Made by a program: the position numbers and the translations under genes. The notes under the pieces were generated by a model. It did no database searches. It saw only the letters and a program-made list of their open reading frames with translations, and was not told the origin of the DNA. Source: Dermanyssus gallinae (Eukaryota > Arthropoda > Arachnida > Mesostigmata > Dermanyssidae). From it: DNA of 64,000 nucleotides. Location of the stretch: assembly GCA_003439945.1 (NCBI GenBank), contig QVRM01005400.1, positions 231,001-295,000 of the forward strand, read 5' to 3'. Shown here piece by piece: positions 52,767 through 61,444 of the stretch. The stretch's first letter is position 1. The number at the start of each line of letters is the position of its first letter.

Positions 52767-55700
52767 TTTTGTATGACTACATCTAAAAACGTACATATGT
52801 ATTTATGGATTAGTATATTGTGTTGTTTCTAGTATGCCCTCTCTAGTTGACGATCTATATATGGCTGCTTACAAAAGCGTGTATTTTTCACTGTCGGCGT
52901 TTTCAGTAAAACCTCATAAGGAGCATTCGACAAAGAAGCACGACGACCATTCTCCACCGAAGTCGAACCATCATCATGCCAAATCCATATCGCAAGCCGA
53001 CAACAATAAGACGGGCAAGGAGCAGCACGCAAAAGCGACAAACAACAATAACAACAACAACAACAACAGCAGCAGCAAGGATGACGTGGCAGCTACGCAC
53101 AAGAGCAAGGATACGAGCTGCGGCGGTCAAAAGGAGAAGACGTTCCCGAAAGAGGCACCAAGCCGGACACTTCATGCACTACAGCCGAGAGACAAGGAGG
53201 TCGCAAAGGACTCGGTACATCAGCAGCCGACGACTCAGCCGCCTACGAGCAAGGAACAGAGGCATACGCGCGAAAAAGAAAAAGATCGCGATAAAGACAG
53301 AGATGCCCTGAACGTTACCGTAGTGGCCGCGTCGTCAGCCCTCGATGCATCCGACACAACGCACCCCTCAAAAAAGGAACTCGGCTCGCCAGAAGCCAAG
53401 AAGGCGAAACTCGACGGCCAGGCGTCCGCCAAGGTCGATGCTTTGAATGCAGCAGCCGCCTCACTGTTGAAGGCGAGCAATGCAACGAGCATTGGAGGAG
53501 GGATATCGGCGGCAGCAACATTGGACACCTTCGATCGACTGAAGGCGTCCGATGATCTGCTGGACAGGAAGGATTCGCCGTCATCCGTCTCGGCGATCGC
53601 CGGCAGCGCTGGCGACGCCATTTTGAAGGACACCCCGGCCGGCGAAAAGGCCAAGACGCCACCCATAAACAAATCATCCGGCGCCTCGTTGACTTGTGTA
53701 AAGGTTTCTGGTAGCGCCGTGGACGCGGAGAACAAGGCGCTTAATAAGGGACATGAGATGAAGGCCTGGACGAACGACGAAAGCTCGGCGGATAGCAGTA
53801 TCGCCAGCGGAACGGAAGCGAACGAGTCGGCTAAAGTTTCGGCGCCTGCCTCACCAGTAGTGAAGGCTGTGGCCGTGAAATCAGCACCTCCAATCGAACC
53901 GAAGGTCACGAGATCCAGACACGAGCACAATGAGCAACAGCAATCCCAACAACAGCCGTCGCAGCACAAAGATCAACACCAACAGACATCGCATCACACA
54001 CAACAGCAACACAAACAACAACAGAGGCAGCAACAACAGCAGCAACATTTGCAAAGTGAAAAGCGGCACGTTGCTACAGGAGCAACCAATAACGTAACAA
54101 CTACCACGGCCGCAGTGATAGCAACAACAGCAAGAACAACAGAAGCAGCAACGCCTACGGTAACAACGACGACCAAAACAACTTCATTACTATTAAGTTC
54201 AGCAGCAAGTGCAACAACAACAGCAACAACAACAACAACAACACCAAGCACAACAACAGCAACATCAACGGCCACCTCAGCGACAACAGCCTCTACGGTA
54301 ACACCGACTCCAGTGGTAACAGTCGGGGCCTCATCGGGGGCGCCACAAGGCGGGCAGATGGTGCCCCAGCAAATACAACATCAGAGCCCGCAACAACATA
54401 AAAAACCTGTAAGTTCAATTTGCTAGATTACATTACATACGCATATTATATTATTTATATATCTGCTTAAGTAGATAACGACGCAAATAGATCGCTCATA
54501 GTATCTGTTTCATTTTTGTTACGAAGAACGTCAGGAATAGAGCCCGGCAATGCTGGGGACTCTGTTAGTGCCCGCGAGACATTGGAGGAACGGCATTTTG
54601 ACTTGCATGTTATTTAAATGTATGCTGTGTTGATCTTATGTAATACATTGGTTTAGCTGCACAAGTGTTTCACGCCGACTGTTGCTGTGTCTTTTCGTTT
54701 TTCTTGTCATCTCAGCTCACAGCGACAACGTCGACGAAAGTTTTGACCTCAACGGTGAACTCGGTTGTGTCCAGTTCCGTGACGCCAACCCGCTCGCCAA
54801 GCAGCCACGTATCTGGAAGTGGTGGTACTGGCCTTCTACTGTCTGCGTCTAACGCTAAAAGTGGTAGTAGCAAAACTGGAAAGGCCACCACTGGAGGCAG
54901 CAACAACAACAACAATAATAGTAACAACAACAACAATTCTAGCATGGCGGGTAGAACTCCTGTGTCCGAGCCTGGTACCAAGCCGTCACCATTTCCTCAC
55001 AAACATGCGATGCCTGCTGTCGCGCCTAAACCGTCATTATCGTCGATGACATTAACTTATCGAAACATGGTTCAGCCAACTGATCGTAGCGGGTCAAAGA
55101 AAGCGCCGCAGGTGCAGCACCCGACACAGCAGCAGCAACAACACTATCAGCAGCAACAGCAATCACTACAGCAACATCAGCAGTCGGCCCAGATGACGAA
55201 TAGCGTGACATCAACAGCATCTTCGTCGCCCGTCGTCGATGCTACTCCAGCATCAAACGCTGTTGGAACAGCGACGAGTTCGCGAGCAACAGGCAATGGT
55301 CTAGGGGGGGCTGGTGGAAAAATCTCGTCTCTAGGCGGCTCTACGTCTCCGGCAATAAATGCTGCTGCTAAGGCGTCGGTCACCTCGACGAGTTGCGTTC
55401 AGGGAGTTCAGTCGCCACAACAGCAGCAACAACAACAACAACAACAACAACAGCAGCAGCAAAATCATCAGCAACAGAGACCGGATGCTTATGGGGGAGG
55501 CAACTTAAAAGGTGAACTATTTTGTGCGGTCGCCGCCGCTTTAGCAAACACTTGGTGTAATTACAACTACACATTGCGTCTCGAAGCTCTTAGTCAAATT
55601 TAACCAAAGTTAATGGTAACTCGGCCTCTAAGTGTTTTTCAGAATGGGCTGAAATGGCTGTCAACTTTAATATTATTTTTTTAATTATCAAATAATATTA

Positions 55701-57202
55701 AAGTAGTAATAGTATTGAAATAGTGCTGCTACTAGTGTTACTCTAGGAATAATACCAGTAGTAATCAAAGTACTTAAAAGATAAATTAGTTAATGCAAAG
55801 CGCATAGTAAGATGTGACTGTTAGTGCAGTTGTTGTGCTCTGGTTTGTTTTGGTAACTAGTATTGGTGCACGATTTATAATCGAGAGAATAATAATTGTT
55901 ATTATTATTATTATTATAAATATATCACAGAATGACATGCAGTTGTTAGAATTAAGCAAGATTATGCCCTTTACATGCATTTGTATACCGTATGAGAAAT
56001 GTCCGTATACACGCTTTAGCTGTACACCCGAACTGCATTGCATTCCCCTCCTGCCGTACCCCTGTGCTATTCCCTTCACCGGCCCGAATCCTGTTTCGTC
56101 TCACCTGGCTATTCTAAAACCTCTTTTTGTGACCGTACTTGCCTCGCACACGACCTTAACCATATCCCTTAATGTGCTCGCAGCGAGACTGGCTTAAGGA
56201 GTGCATTTCCAATTTGCCTTAATTACGCATCATGCATGATCCTGTCGTGTTGTCTGTGTTTCGGCCACGTAATCTTCCACAGCTCTTTCTATTGGCGAAT
56301 TGCTGTAAGAAACCCACAGTTGGACCTGATAACTACTTGCCTTAGGCTTCACACATTAATATGCGCACTTAAACAAACGACGTCCATTTACTGTGGTTAC
56401 CTATTATGAGGTACGAAAATTGTCCTTGCCTATGGAGGTGCGTGCTCAGCAAGTGACGATCACACTCTATGTTGTGCGCCATACGTGTATGGCCACTTCT
56501 CGTCATCTGAGTGCATTATAAGCAACGGGAGTCGCCATTGACTTCATATAGCGAACTTAGTTGATGACGGTTAAAGAACATGTAGTAATCCACTCCCACT
56601 GGTACAACAGCAGCGATCGGGTATGCGAGTCGTAGGCATCTGTAACGATTCCATGTAGGCTATAAAGAGATGAACTGAATACTAATCTAGGCCGCGATGT
56701 TCAGGGCACCTCATGCAACATCAGTCTTCGGTCAGCGGGCGACAAGCGGCCGCACCCAGCAGTAATGGAAGTTCGACGGGTAGCACAGGTACCCAAGTCG
56801 CCACTCCTTCGATCGTGCCGCCAACTTTGGAACCCCGGTTAGACAGCTTGCAGAGTGCTTCGCCCACCGCTTCTCAACTAGGGAGGTCATCGGCTAAAGT
56901 TCCCCCAAGTGGAAAACTGCTACCTGGTGGGGTTTCCCAGGGCCTTACTCAAGGACCCACAGGAGTCGGATCGAATGTTTCACATAGGACACCGGTCCCT
57001 GTCCAACATTCGCTGCCAATTAATTCTGCTGGTGGGCCGCATGGTCAATTGGGGCAGGGTACTTCTGCTCCTTTACACGTCTCTCCTGCACCCCACGTGC
57101 AACCCCCGCAGCAACAACAGCAGCGTCAACAACAGCAGAAGGAACAGCAGCAGCAACAACAACAACAACATCATCAGCAGCAACATCAGCAGCAGCATCA
57201 GC

Positions 57203-57233
<31 letters not shown>

Positions 57234-57240
57234 TCAGCAT

Positions 57241-57278
<38 letters not shown>

Positions 57279-57285
57279 ACATCAG

Positions 57286-57342
<57 letters not shown>

Positions 57343-58364
57343 TATCAGAAGCAGCAACAACATCAGCAGCAGCAGCAACAGCAACAACATCAGCAGCAGC
57401 AACAGCAACAACATCAGCAGCAACAGCAACAACATCAGCAGCAGCAGCAGCAACAACAACAACAACATCACCAGCAGCAACACCAACAACATCATCACGT
57501 GCATAATCATCCGCAACATCACCATCATCATCATCAGCAGCAGCACCAGCATCACCATCAGCCGCAACATCATCCTCAACACCAGCAGCAGCAGCAGCCC
57601 GGTCATGTTTATGGCCAACAACAAAAACAGCATCAACAGCTTCCATCATCTTCAGTCCCTCCCGTTCCTCCCGCCAGTTCGCCTATGACGCTGCTAGCAG
57701 GTGTGCAGCTTCCACCGGGTGTACAGTTAACGCAGCTTAGCTCCGCTTCCTTACCATCTCCTCTTCCCCAGCCGCAAGCATCCCATGCCCCTATGCATGC
57801 ACAGGGAGTGGTGACACCACTCGCGACAGGGCACGGCACGACAACACCCATGCTTCCTCCGGGCGCTGCCCAACCGCCTGACGTGCAGCACACACAAGTG
57901 CTTCAACCACAACAGCAGCAGCAACAACAACAACAAGATCAACAGCACCAGTCACAGGAGCATCCACATGGCGGTAGCTCTCTTGTTGGCCGTGCCCCGT
58001 TCGCTTCTCTAGCCTTAGGAACGCAGTTTGGTGCAGGGCAGTTAGGAGCTACACCGGGTGGTCTGGGAGCACTTCAACAGCTGCAACAGACACATCAACA
58101 GCTTGCTTCTCAAGGGGGCTTGACGGGACAGATGGCTCAACAGCTGCAAGGGCAGATAGCTCAGCAGCTGCAGGGACAGAGGGTGGTGGGCTTGCACAGA
58201 AACAAGGGTGAGTGTAACGTCGCACCTCCGCCATCAAATAGCTAAGGACCCTCGAGCGAAACACGGCAATTAGAAACTACCACACGGTTTACCTATTGTG
58301 ACGCTTAGATGCATGTTTACGTATGCGGCAGTTTAATGATTGTACACACATACACATACACACA

Positions 58365-58404
<40 letters not shown>

Positions 58405-61101
58405 CTAACCGATATTTCCCGGTTCTTGTTCGCTTTTTCCTTCGGTATGAAGCACCGCTTTTCCCGCTTTCCCTACTTGCTATTCGCTGGTGGTCAATGC
58501 TTGAAAAAGTAGTCAACCACACATTCCTTAGCATCTACGCACACATTGCATGCGACAGTTAAGAGCTTATTGCTGTGGCAAATGAAATAATTGTTGCAGT
58601 CCCGCAGCTTTGCATCGAGTACACAGCGAGGCCTACACACGAACCTTCTTGGTGGCCGGTACAGGTCTTACTAGGAATAGTTAGCGCGTTGGGTCGCCAG
58701 ACCAATTATCGGTTCGAGGGTTCGTTGATGTCTGGAAGGAGGACTTGATCGTGACAAACAGGCTTAGTAGCAGTCTTATACATTGCTACTTTGCTGCTCT
58801 GCTGACTTTGACTGCTAGTTCGACAACAACAACTACTACTACTACGATTACTTCTACTACTAGTCCTCGCTTTAGTACTAACGACAATGAGATTAGATGG
58901 TGCAGCCCGTCAGCGGCAACAAAACACCTGCTGTGAAGACTCGATGTCTGTGGCAGTGTTGTTGGTGGTCGATAATATTTAACATACGAGGCTAGCACGC
59001 AATAGAAAGATTCTTCGTGGCGTGCCGCAGTGGTGGTAGACGCTCCATATATGAACAACAGGTGCACGTGTAGCAATCGTATGGTGGATGGTGAATTGCC
59101 GGTAAACATGCTGACAATTAAGAGCGGCGCTTGTTTTTCACTGTTCCGAGATGTGATGACGTCGTTCTAATTATCGTGGTTTTCCGCTCTGCCTCGCGTT
59201 CCCAGGACCAACCGGCCAGCAATCGTCGCTTGCCTCACTCGGTGGAAACGGAGCGTTCTTGAAAACGAAACCCGGAGCCAACAGCGGTCAATTGACAGCA
59301 CCAGGTCAGCAAACGATAGGGTCCAAGGTGACGTCTTTGTCCGGACTTGGACCCGCAGGTCATCAGTCGGACTCCAAGAAACCGACCGGCAGCCTGATGG
59401 ATAAACCTCTGCATATGGCCGTCCCGCCTGTTGCAGCACGCTTGGCGCCCCCAACGACGCCGATCTCGCCGGCAATGCAGCACCCTGGAAGCCATCAGAA
59501 CCAAACGGCTCAAACGCCCGAGCATTTACAGGTTGGTCGAATGACTTTGTTACCCAAAGAGACTTTGTTGACCTGTTGTAGTGAATGACATTCCTAGCAC
59601 TGATGCACATATATGCCAAATATTCATCTAGCCCAAAAAAAACGATCTAAATACAGTGGTGCAAAAGGGGTTTTGATCAATTGGTTGGAGGGTTGTTATT
59701 TAATACGCTTCCGTGTTTTCCCTCTCTCTCTCTCTACCTCTATATATATATATACATATATACGTTTGCTAATATGTGATCTGCAGTCGATTTACTGTAT
59801 CGCAATGATAAATGATGTCGTCCTTTTGGCCATCGTCGTCCGTTTAAAGAAGATCATTAATTACTACCGAGATTTTTAGTCGCTTACTCGTCAGCAGCTA
59901 TTTGCCGACGAATAAATGACTCGCGAACACATACGCCTAACTTTCTGTGGCATGCGATGCCTTGTTGCCTGTGTGCTTTCATGGTCGATTGCAGCATGAC
60001 CACGACAAAAAGCCGAAAGTGCAGATGGTATCGGCGAGCAGCAACAGCCTACTAGCCACGCACGGATCGGCATCACCGCACATAGCCCTATCGAGCGTCA
60101 GTTCCAACAATAACCCCACGATCGTGTCATCTGCCGGCAGTCAACAGCACGCCCCATCTCTCGTATGTGCGGCGGCTGCGACAACCACAACAGCAGCAGC
60201 AGCAGCAGTAACAGCAACAACGCCAGTCCAGGGCCAACAGGCTTCCTCACTACAGCAGCAACAACAACAACAGTCTGTGGCGGCGCCGCCGCAGCAGCAG
60301 CAGCAACAACAACAGCCACAACAACAACAACAGCAGCAACAGCCAACCCGAAAAAGAAAGCACAAGGAGCAGGCGACTGTACGTGACATCCTCGAACAAA
60401 TCAAGGCGGCCAAACAAACGCCGCCTCCTCCCCCTACAGCTGTCGCTGTCGCCCCTGCTACGCTCGCGTCCACGCCTACGATGACGCCGACGTCTGCGCC
60501 TGGCCAGCTGATACCACCCTCAGCCGGAGCAGCAGCACCCTGCAGCGCGGCAAGTCAGTCGGCCCAGCAAGCGCTGCTGTTGGGTCAGTCGCAAACGCAT
60601 TCCGCGGCAACTCCCGCAGCATCGTCATCATCCCCTGTTGGTGGCCTCCCGGTACCGCAAGGTGGTGCCGCTCACTGTCCACCGACGCTCTCCGCAGCGG
60701 TAGCGGCGACGACGACGACCACGATGGTCGCGAACGCTGTCGCCAATGGAGGCGGTACAGCTGTGGTAGCGGTAGCAGCTTCGCCGGCTTCGACCAACAA
60801 CCAGCAGCATTTTGGTGGGGGTCCGTCAGGGCCCGCTCCGGCTGCTGGGGTAGCAGCCACCACAACGACGCCGGCGGCGGCAACGTCAGTCGTGGCGCCG
60901 CCAACGCTACTCGCGCCACAGACTCAGCAGACCCACATGCCTACGTCAGTGGCGCCGATCAAGTCGGCGATTGCCAACTGGCAGCCGACGCCACCGGCTC
61001 TCATCAACAAGATCCTCATCACCGACGTCAAGGTCAACGCCGTCACAGTGACCGTTCGGGAGTGCAAGACCTCGCTCGGCTTCTTCAAGAGTCGGACCTG
61101 A
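17367..61101 (+). CDS. Pc: Polycomb (CBX) chromodomain protein, ten coding exons, 1,983 aa
   Basis: Role by homology: reads H3K27me3 and anchors PRC1 on silenced chromatin in the nucleus. Join: 17367-17432, 20263-20306, 47958-48023, 49408-49507, 52221-52662, 52907-54408, 54716-55511, 56705-58207, 59206-59531, 59995-61101. All introns are GT-AG and phases fit, giving 5,952 nt with one stop. Residues 8-58 are a chromodomain ([34 protein letters not shown]) with cage residues F10, W31 and W34. Residues 1953-1983 are the Pc C-box ([22 protein letters not shown]), which binds the RING1 subunit in known CBX proteins. NLS-like KKAKLD at 404-409 and RKRKHK at 1734-1739. No AT-hook or KRGPKP-type motif follows the chromodomain. 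Fly Pc is about 390 aa and CBX2 about 530, so this is unusually long; the excess is Gln/Ser/Thr/Ala-rich linker. Alternative isoforms skipping middle exons are possible. Confidence 0.88.
17433..20262 (+). other. Pc intron 1
   Basis: 2,830 bp, GTGTGT...TTTCAG. It is packed with microsatellites: GAC/CAA at about 17630-17730, CAA at 17848-17874, TCTA at 18326-18345, GAT/GAA at 19428-19515 and CAA at 20100-20200. Acidic or single-residue frames here are by-products. No gene seen. Confidence 0.85.
20263..20306 (+). CDS. Pc: Pc coding exon 2 (chromodomain core)
   Basis: A 44-nt exon preceded by a strong pyrimidine tract (CTTTTTTTTCAG) and followed by GTGAGT. It encodes [14 protein letters not shown] plus two bases of a Lys codon. 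W31 and W34 complete the methyl-lysine cage. It is far too short to be found by open-frame length and is identified by the conserved EYLVKWKGW motif. Confidence 0.92.
21409..21594. repeat. Large compound (TA)n block
   Basis: About 185 bp of nearly pure TA alternation with occasional C, G or A-A interruptions. It is the longest AT block in the window and includes self-complementary segments that could extrude as cruciforms. Confidence 0.95.
23141..23153. repeat. Poly-G run (13 G)
   Basis: Homopolymer in intron 2. Length may be unreliable in the assembly. Confidence 0.9.
23595..23640. repeat. Tandem 22-bp repeat
   Basis: Two copies of GGCACATGTATGTGATACAT, starting at 23595 and 23617. Each is itself nearly palindromic around ACATGTATGT. 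Confidence 0.8.
24330..24455. repeat. Degenerate tandem repeat, four ~30-bp units
   Basis: Four successive units share ACGCT...TTACAAAACGTTGGTAAT with drift, centred near 24345, 24378, 24410 and 24442. This is a small minisatellite in intron 2. Confidence 0.75.
24896..24930. repeat. Perfect 14-bp hairpin
   Basis: TTTTAAGTATCTCC at 24896-24909 pairs with GGAGATACTTAAAA at 24917-24930 around a T7 loop. In RNA it would form a stable stem-loop within the intron. Confidence 0.85.
26035..26103. repeat. Three tandem 23-bp units
   Basis: Units start at 26035, 26058 and 26081, each close to GTGTTTCGAGGGCAGCGCTA then TCC. Units 1 and 3 are identical; unit 2 differs at a few C/T positions. Confidence 0.85.
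26845..27125. repeat. GTGCACGT boxes spaced by GTT/GTC runs
   Basis: At least seven GTGCAC boxes (26845, 26882, 26890, 26978, 27034, 27063, 27092), most followed by GT, are separated by variable GTT/GTC/GCT triplet tracts. Another starts at 27117. Four share the longer GTGCACGTCT. This looks like a minisatellite whose boxes stayed constant while the triplet spacers changed. Confidence 0.7.
27178..27345. repeat. Imperfect (GTT/GCT)n tract
   Basis: About 165 bp of TTG/TGC triplets with few interruptions. Long Leu, Val or Cys frames on one strand and Asn/Gln frames on the other are artefacts of this tract. Confidence 0.9.
27761..27961 (-). mobile_element. tRNA-derived SINE, family S2, copy 1
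   Basis: The minus strand reads GTCGAGCCCGGTGGCGTGGT (A-box region), then GGGTTCGAGCCCC (B box). A body follows with CCATGGACGTTAAATC and an A/T-rich 3' tail that on the plus strand begins as twelve A at 27761. It matches 39052-39249 over nearly the full length with few differences, so the family was active fairly recently. Confidence 0.85.
29436..29457. repeat. C8-G14 block
   Basis: Eight C followed directly by fourteen G, a self-complementary homopolymer junction. Sequencing or assembly length may be uncertain. Confidence 0.9.
30025..30123. repeat. Inverted repeat with 26-bp arms around an AT core
   Basis: Arms 30025-30050 and 30098-30123 (ACTGGATGATTAGGACCTTC plus GACTAT and its complement) differ at one position and enclose about 47 bp of TA-rich sequence. 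Another TA tract lies just upstream. The layout fits a cruciform or a tiny foldback element. Confidence 0.9.
31522..31563. repeat. 10-bp inverted repeat
   Basis: AGACCGCCTC (31522-31531) and GAGGCGGTCT (31554-31563) form a GC-rich stem with a 22-nt loop. A third GAGGCGGTTT follows a few bases downstream. Confidence 0.75.
33185..33320 (-). mobile_element. Dispersed LINE tail, copy 3
   Basis: It matches copies at 1925-2025 and 8495-8605: GGGAATGCAT, GCTAGCAGTAA, TACTCACAAACACACTAAA, CCGGATTTCTC and GGCATTTCTTCGACA in the same order. It lies inside intron 2. Orientation is inferred from copy 1. Confidence 0.5.
34952..34977. repeat. (GA)n tract
   Basis: Thirteen GA units, a multiple GAGA-factor-type site if that factor exists in this species. 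Shorter GA tracts are at 33085-33104 and 42031-42052. Confidence 0.9.
35153..35543. repeat. Tandem duplication of ~178 bp
   Basis: The block AGCGGCAGCAGTGTTTGCTG ... AAAGCCGTAGTGACAGAC starts at 35254 and again at 35432 with almost no change over about 98 bp. Both copies are preceded by a CAA tract, TTTATCCGTAT and a TAA tract. Flanking microsatellites differ in length, so the duplication is recent. Confidence 0.92.
36692..36730. repeat. 39-bp palindrome
   Basis: Arms 36692-36710 (ATTGTACTATTGATGTCAT) and 36712-36730 are complementary but for one base, around a single G. The centre TGATGTCATGATGACATCA holds two TGACATCA-like half-sites facing each other. Confidence 0.9.
37690..38060 (-). mobile_element. 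Non-LTR retrotransposon C-terminal fragment (decayed)
   Basis: The minus strand near 37835-37780 translates to [18 protein letters not shown], stop, C. This is a C-x2-C-x8-H-x4-C LINE knuckle with the stop inside the H-to-C spacer. Upstream, [12 protein letters not shown] and other degraded segments fit decayed LINE coding DNA. It probably belongs to another lineage than the copy at 1265. Confidence 0.55.
38330..38405 (-). mobile_element. Possible tRNA-like SINE head
   Basis: The minus strand contains GGCGCTGGGTTAGTCACCTA and GGCGTCGAGTCCC, loosely like A and B boxes. It is weaker than the other SINE calls. Confidence 0.3.
39052..39249 (+). mobile_element. tRNA-derived SINE, family S2, copy 2
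   Basis: It is the plus-strand counterpart of 27761-27961: GTCGAGCCCGGTGGCGTGGT, B box GGGTTCGAGCCCC, CCATGGACGTTAAATCATAG, and an end at AAAAGGATTTTTTTAAAAG. Short differences from copy 1 are scattered. The two copies face each other across about 11 kb of intron 2. Confidence 0.85.
40544..40609. repeat. Three tandem 22-bp units
   Basis: GCTAACCAATCGATGCTTCG plus CA starts at 40544, 40566 and 40588. The third unit ends differently. Each unit carries CCAAT and ATCGAT. Confidence 0.92.
43092..43185. repeat. (GTT/GTC)n tract
   Basis: A nearly continuous TTG/GTC triplet repeat with an internal duplication of GTTGTCATTGTTGTCGCTGT. Confidence 0.9.
44001..44020. repeat. Poly-G run (20 G)
   Basis: It is the longest homopolymer in the window, in intron 2. 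Confidence 0.9.
47456..47513. repeat. 58-bp imperfect palindrome
   Basis: ATGATATAGGACTAAGAACA ... and its near complement meet at GACGTC (47483-47488). The outer 15 bp match but for one base; the inner part has small mismatches. It lies about 450 bp before exon 3. Confidence 0.85.
47958..48023 (+). CDS. Pc: Pc coding exon 3 (chromodomain helix)
   Basis: A 66-nt exon after TATTTCAG and before GTAAGT, entered with one base and left with two. It encodes [19 protein letters not shown] and then EA, giving the C-terminal strand and helix of the chromodomain. The K-H-N order at the junction is CBX2-like; fly Pc has Y where this protein has H38. It is separated from exon 2 by 27,651 bp. Confidence 0.92.
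48024..49407 (+). other. Pc intron 3
   Basis: 1,384 bp, GTAAGT...TTGCAG. It contains (AT)n at about 48182-48214, 48444-48472 and 48552-48570. Nothing else recognised. Confidence 0.85.
49408..49507 (+). CDS. Pc: Pc coding exon 4 (basic linker)
   Basis: A 100-nt exon after CTATTGCAG and before GTGAGT. It encodes residues 60-92 ([19 protein letters not shown], then a Thr/Gln/His-rich end). Lys-rich linkers after the chromodomain are usual in CBX proteins, but no AT-hook (RGRP) is seen. The first base completes Ser59. Confidence 0.85.
49508..52220 (+). other. Pc intron 4
   Basis: 2,713 bp, GTGAGT...ACACAG. Mostly unique AT-rich DNA. One open frame of 190 codons (51555-52127, plus) lies just upstream of exon 5. 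It has no recognised domain and is treated as a possible alternative exon only in the findings. Confidence 0.8.
52221..52662 (+). CDS. Pc: Pc coding exon 5 (charged linker)
   Basis: Starts after TTTTACACAG and ends before GTAAGT with one base left over. It encodes residues 93-239, alternating acidic and basic ([19 protein letters not shown], later [20 protein letters not shown]) with a short Gln run. Read-through past the donor meets a stop within two codons. The frame matches exons 4 and 6 exactly. Confidence 0.85.
52663..52906 (+). other. Pc intron 5
   Basis: 244 bp, GTAAGT...TTTCAG, with an (AT)n tract at about 52730-52761. Confidence 0.85.
52907..54408 (+). CDS. Pc: Pc coding exon 6 (500-residue low-complexity linker)
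   Basis: The acceptor is GCGTTTTCAG and the donor GTAAGT. The two first bases complete Leu240, followed by [18 protein letters not shown]. Residues 241-740 are Lys/Glu/Asp-rich, then Ala/Ser-rich with an NLS-like KKAKLD at 404-409, then Gln/His-rich and finally Thr-rich. The early frame also runs open upstream into the intron, but the acceptor and phase support 52907. No globular domain is seen. Confidence 0.85.
54409..54715 (+). other. Pc intron 6
   Basis: 307 bp, GTAAGT...TCTCAG. No repeats of note. Confidence 0.85.
54716..55511 (+). CDS. Pc: Pc coding exon 7 (Ser/Gln linker)
   Basis: The acceptor is TCATCTCAG, in phase 0; the donor is AAAAG|GTGAAC. It encodes residues 741-1005, Ser/Thr-rich with Asn and Gln runs. 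The segment [20 protein letters not shown] (encoded about 55018-55077) is the least simple part and may be a short linear motif. If intron 7 were retained the frame would stop at 55603, giving a product without the C-box. Confidence 0.8.
55512..56704 (+). other. Pc intron 7
   Basis: 1,193 bp, GTGAAC...GTTCAG, AT-rich in the first half with an ATT run near 55898-55915. No gene seen. Confidence 0.8.
56705..58207 (+). CDS. Pc: Pc coding exon 8 (long polyQ/His)
   Basis: The acceptor is GATGTTCAG and the donor AAGG|GTGAGT; the phases (two bases in, one out) fit both neighbours. It encodes residues 1007-1506. Residues about 1139-1318 are almost only Gln with interspersed His, encoded by mixed CAA/CAG with CAT/CAC. 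Mixed codons imply selection on the protein or an old tract rather than a fresh CAG expansion. Pro/Ser/Thr-rich stretches flank it, and [20 protein letters not shown] near the end is a short tandem repeat. Confidence 0.82.
58208..59205 (+). other. Pc intron 8
   Basis: 998 bp, GTGAGT...TCCCAG. It contains (AT)n at 58369-58402, a possible SINE head at 58681-58745 and an ACA/ACT tract near 58822-58860. Confidence 0.8.
58681..58745 (+). mobile_element. Possible tRNA-derived SINE head
   Basis: TAGCGCGTTGGGTCGCCAGA (A-box-like) is followed, at tRNA-like spacing, by GGTTCGAGGGTT (B-box-like). No clear 3' body or poly-A was found. A diverged tRNA pseudogene is equally possible. Confidence 0.4.
59206..59531 (+). 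CDS. Pc: Pc coding exon 9 (Gly/Ser/Pro linker)
   Basis: The acceptor is CGTTCCCAG and the donor CAG|GTTGGT. It encodes residues 1508-1615 (begins [19 protein letters not shown]), Gly/Ser/Pro/Gln-rich without homopolymer runs. The donor is weaker than the others but phase 0 agrees with exon 10. Confidence 0.8.
59532..59994 (+). other. Pc intron 9
   Basis: 463 bp, GTTGGT...TTGCAG, with a short CT tract then (TA)n at about 59719-59763. Confidence 0.8.
59995..61101 (+). CDS. Pc: Pc coding exon 10 (NLS and Polycomb C-box, stop)
   Basis: The acceptor is CGATTGCAG. It encodes residues 1616-1983 and the TGA. It opens with [12 protein letters not shown], then Gln/Ala/Thr-rich sequence. A conserved-looking basic patch RKRKHK is followed by [17 protein letters not shown], a likely short helix. 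The last 31 residues are the C-box ([20 protein letters not shown], then GFFKSRT). The RECKT and GFF residues match fly Pc closely. In known PRC1 this box contacts RING1/Sce. Confidence 0.92.
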   Translation, partial: HDHDKKPKVQMVSASSNSLLATHGSASPHIALSSVSSNNNPTIVSSAGSQQHAPSLVCAAAATTTTAAAAAVTATTPVQGQQASSLQQQQQQQSVAAPPQQQQQQQQPQQQQQQQQPTRKRKHKEQATVRDILEQIKAAKQTPPPPPTAVAVAPATLASTPTMTPTSAPGQLIPPSAGAAAPCSAASQSAQQALLLGQSQTHSAATPAASSSSPVGGLPVPQGGAAHCPPTLSAAVAATTTTTMVANAVANGGGTAVVAVAASPASTNNQQHFGGGPSGPAPAAGVAATTTTPAAATSVVAPPTLLAPQTQQTHMPTSVAPIKSAIANWQPTPPALINKILITDVKVNAVTVTVRECKTSLGFFKSRT

Positions 61102-61444
61102 GGCCGCGCCTGAACACCGCTCTTTGTTATTGCTCCCTGAGCACAACTACTACTACTACTACAACTACTATTACTAGATGAGCGAGTGGCTGGCTAGCTG
61201 GTTCACCACTGGCTCCACTGGTTGATGGAAGATGGGTGGCCTTGCTGCGTCCCGCGCCCGTCGTGTATGTATGTGTGTGTGGCCGAGCGGGCCCGGATGA
61301 CGCTGTGACGACGGCAGCAGCAGCCAGTTCACAGCGCGCATCCGACAAACGCACACGCAGGCATATACAGACAGATTGACCGGCGGGCCGGCCGGCCGAC
61401 ACAAACAGATTGGCGCCGCGACGATAGGGCCTAGCGGTCTTTCG

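Noticed and set aside
53235..53969. 244-codon minus-strand frame over exon 6
   Set aside because: It is antisense to a well-supported coding exon; its Ser/Ala/Phe composition mirrors the plus-strand codons.
57020..57649. Long minus-strand Val/Ala and Leu/Met frames and a plus-strand Asn/Ser frame over exon 8
   Set aside because: They are other-frame readings of the CAA/CAG/CAT repeat in the polyQ exon.
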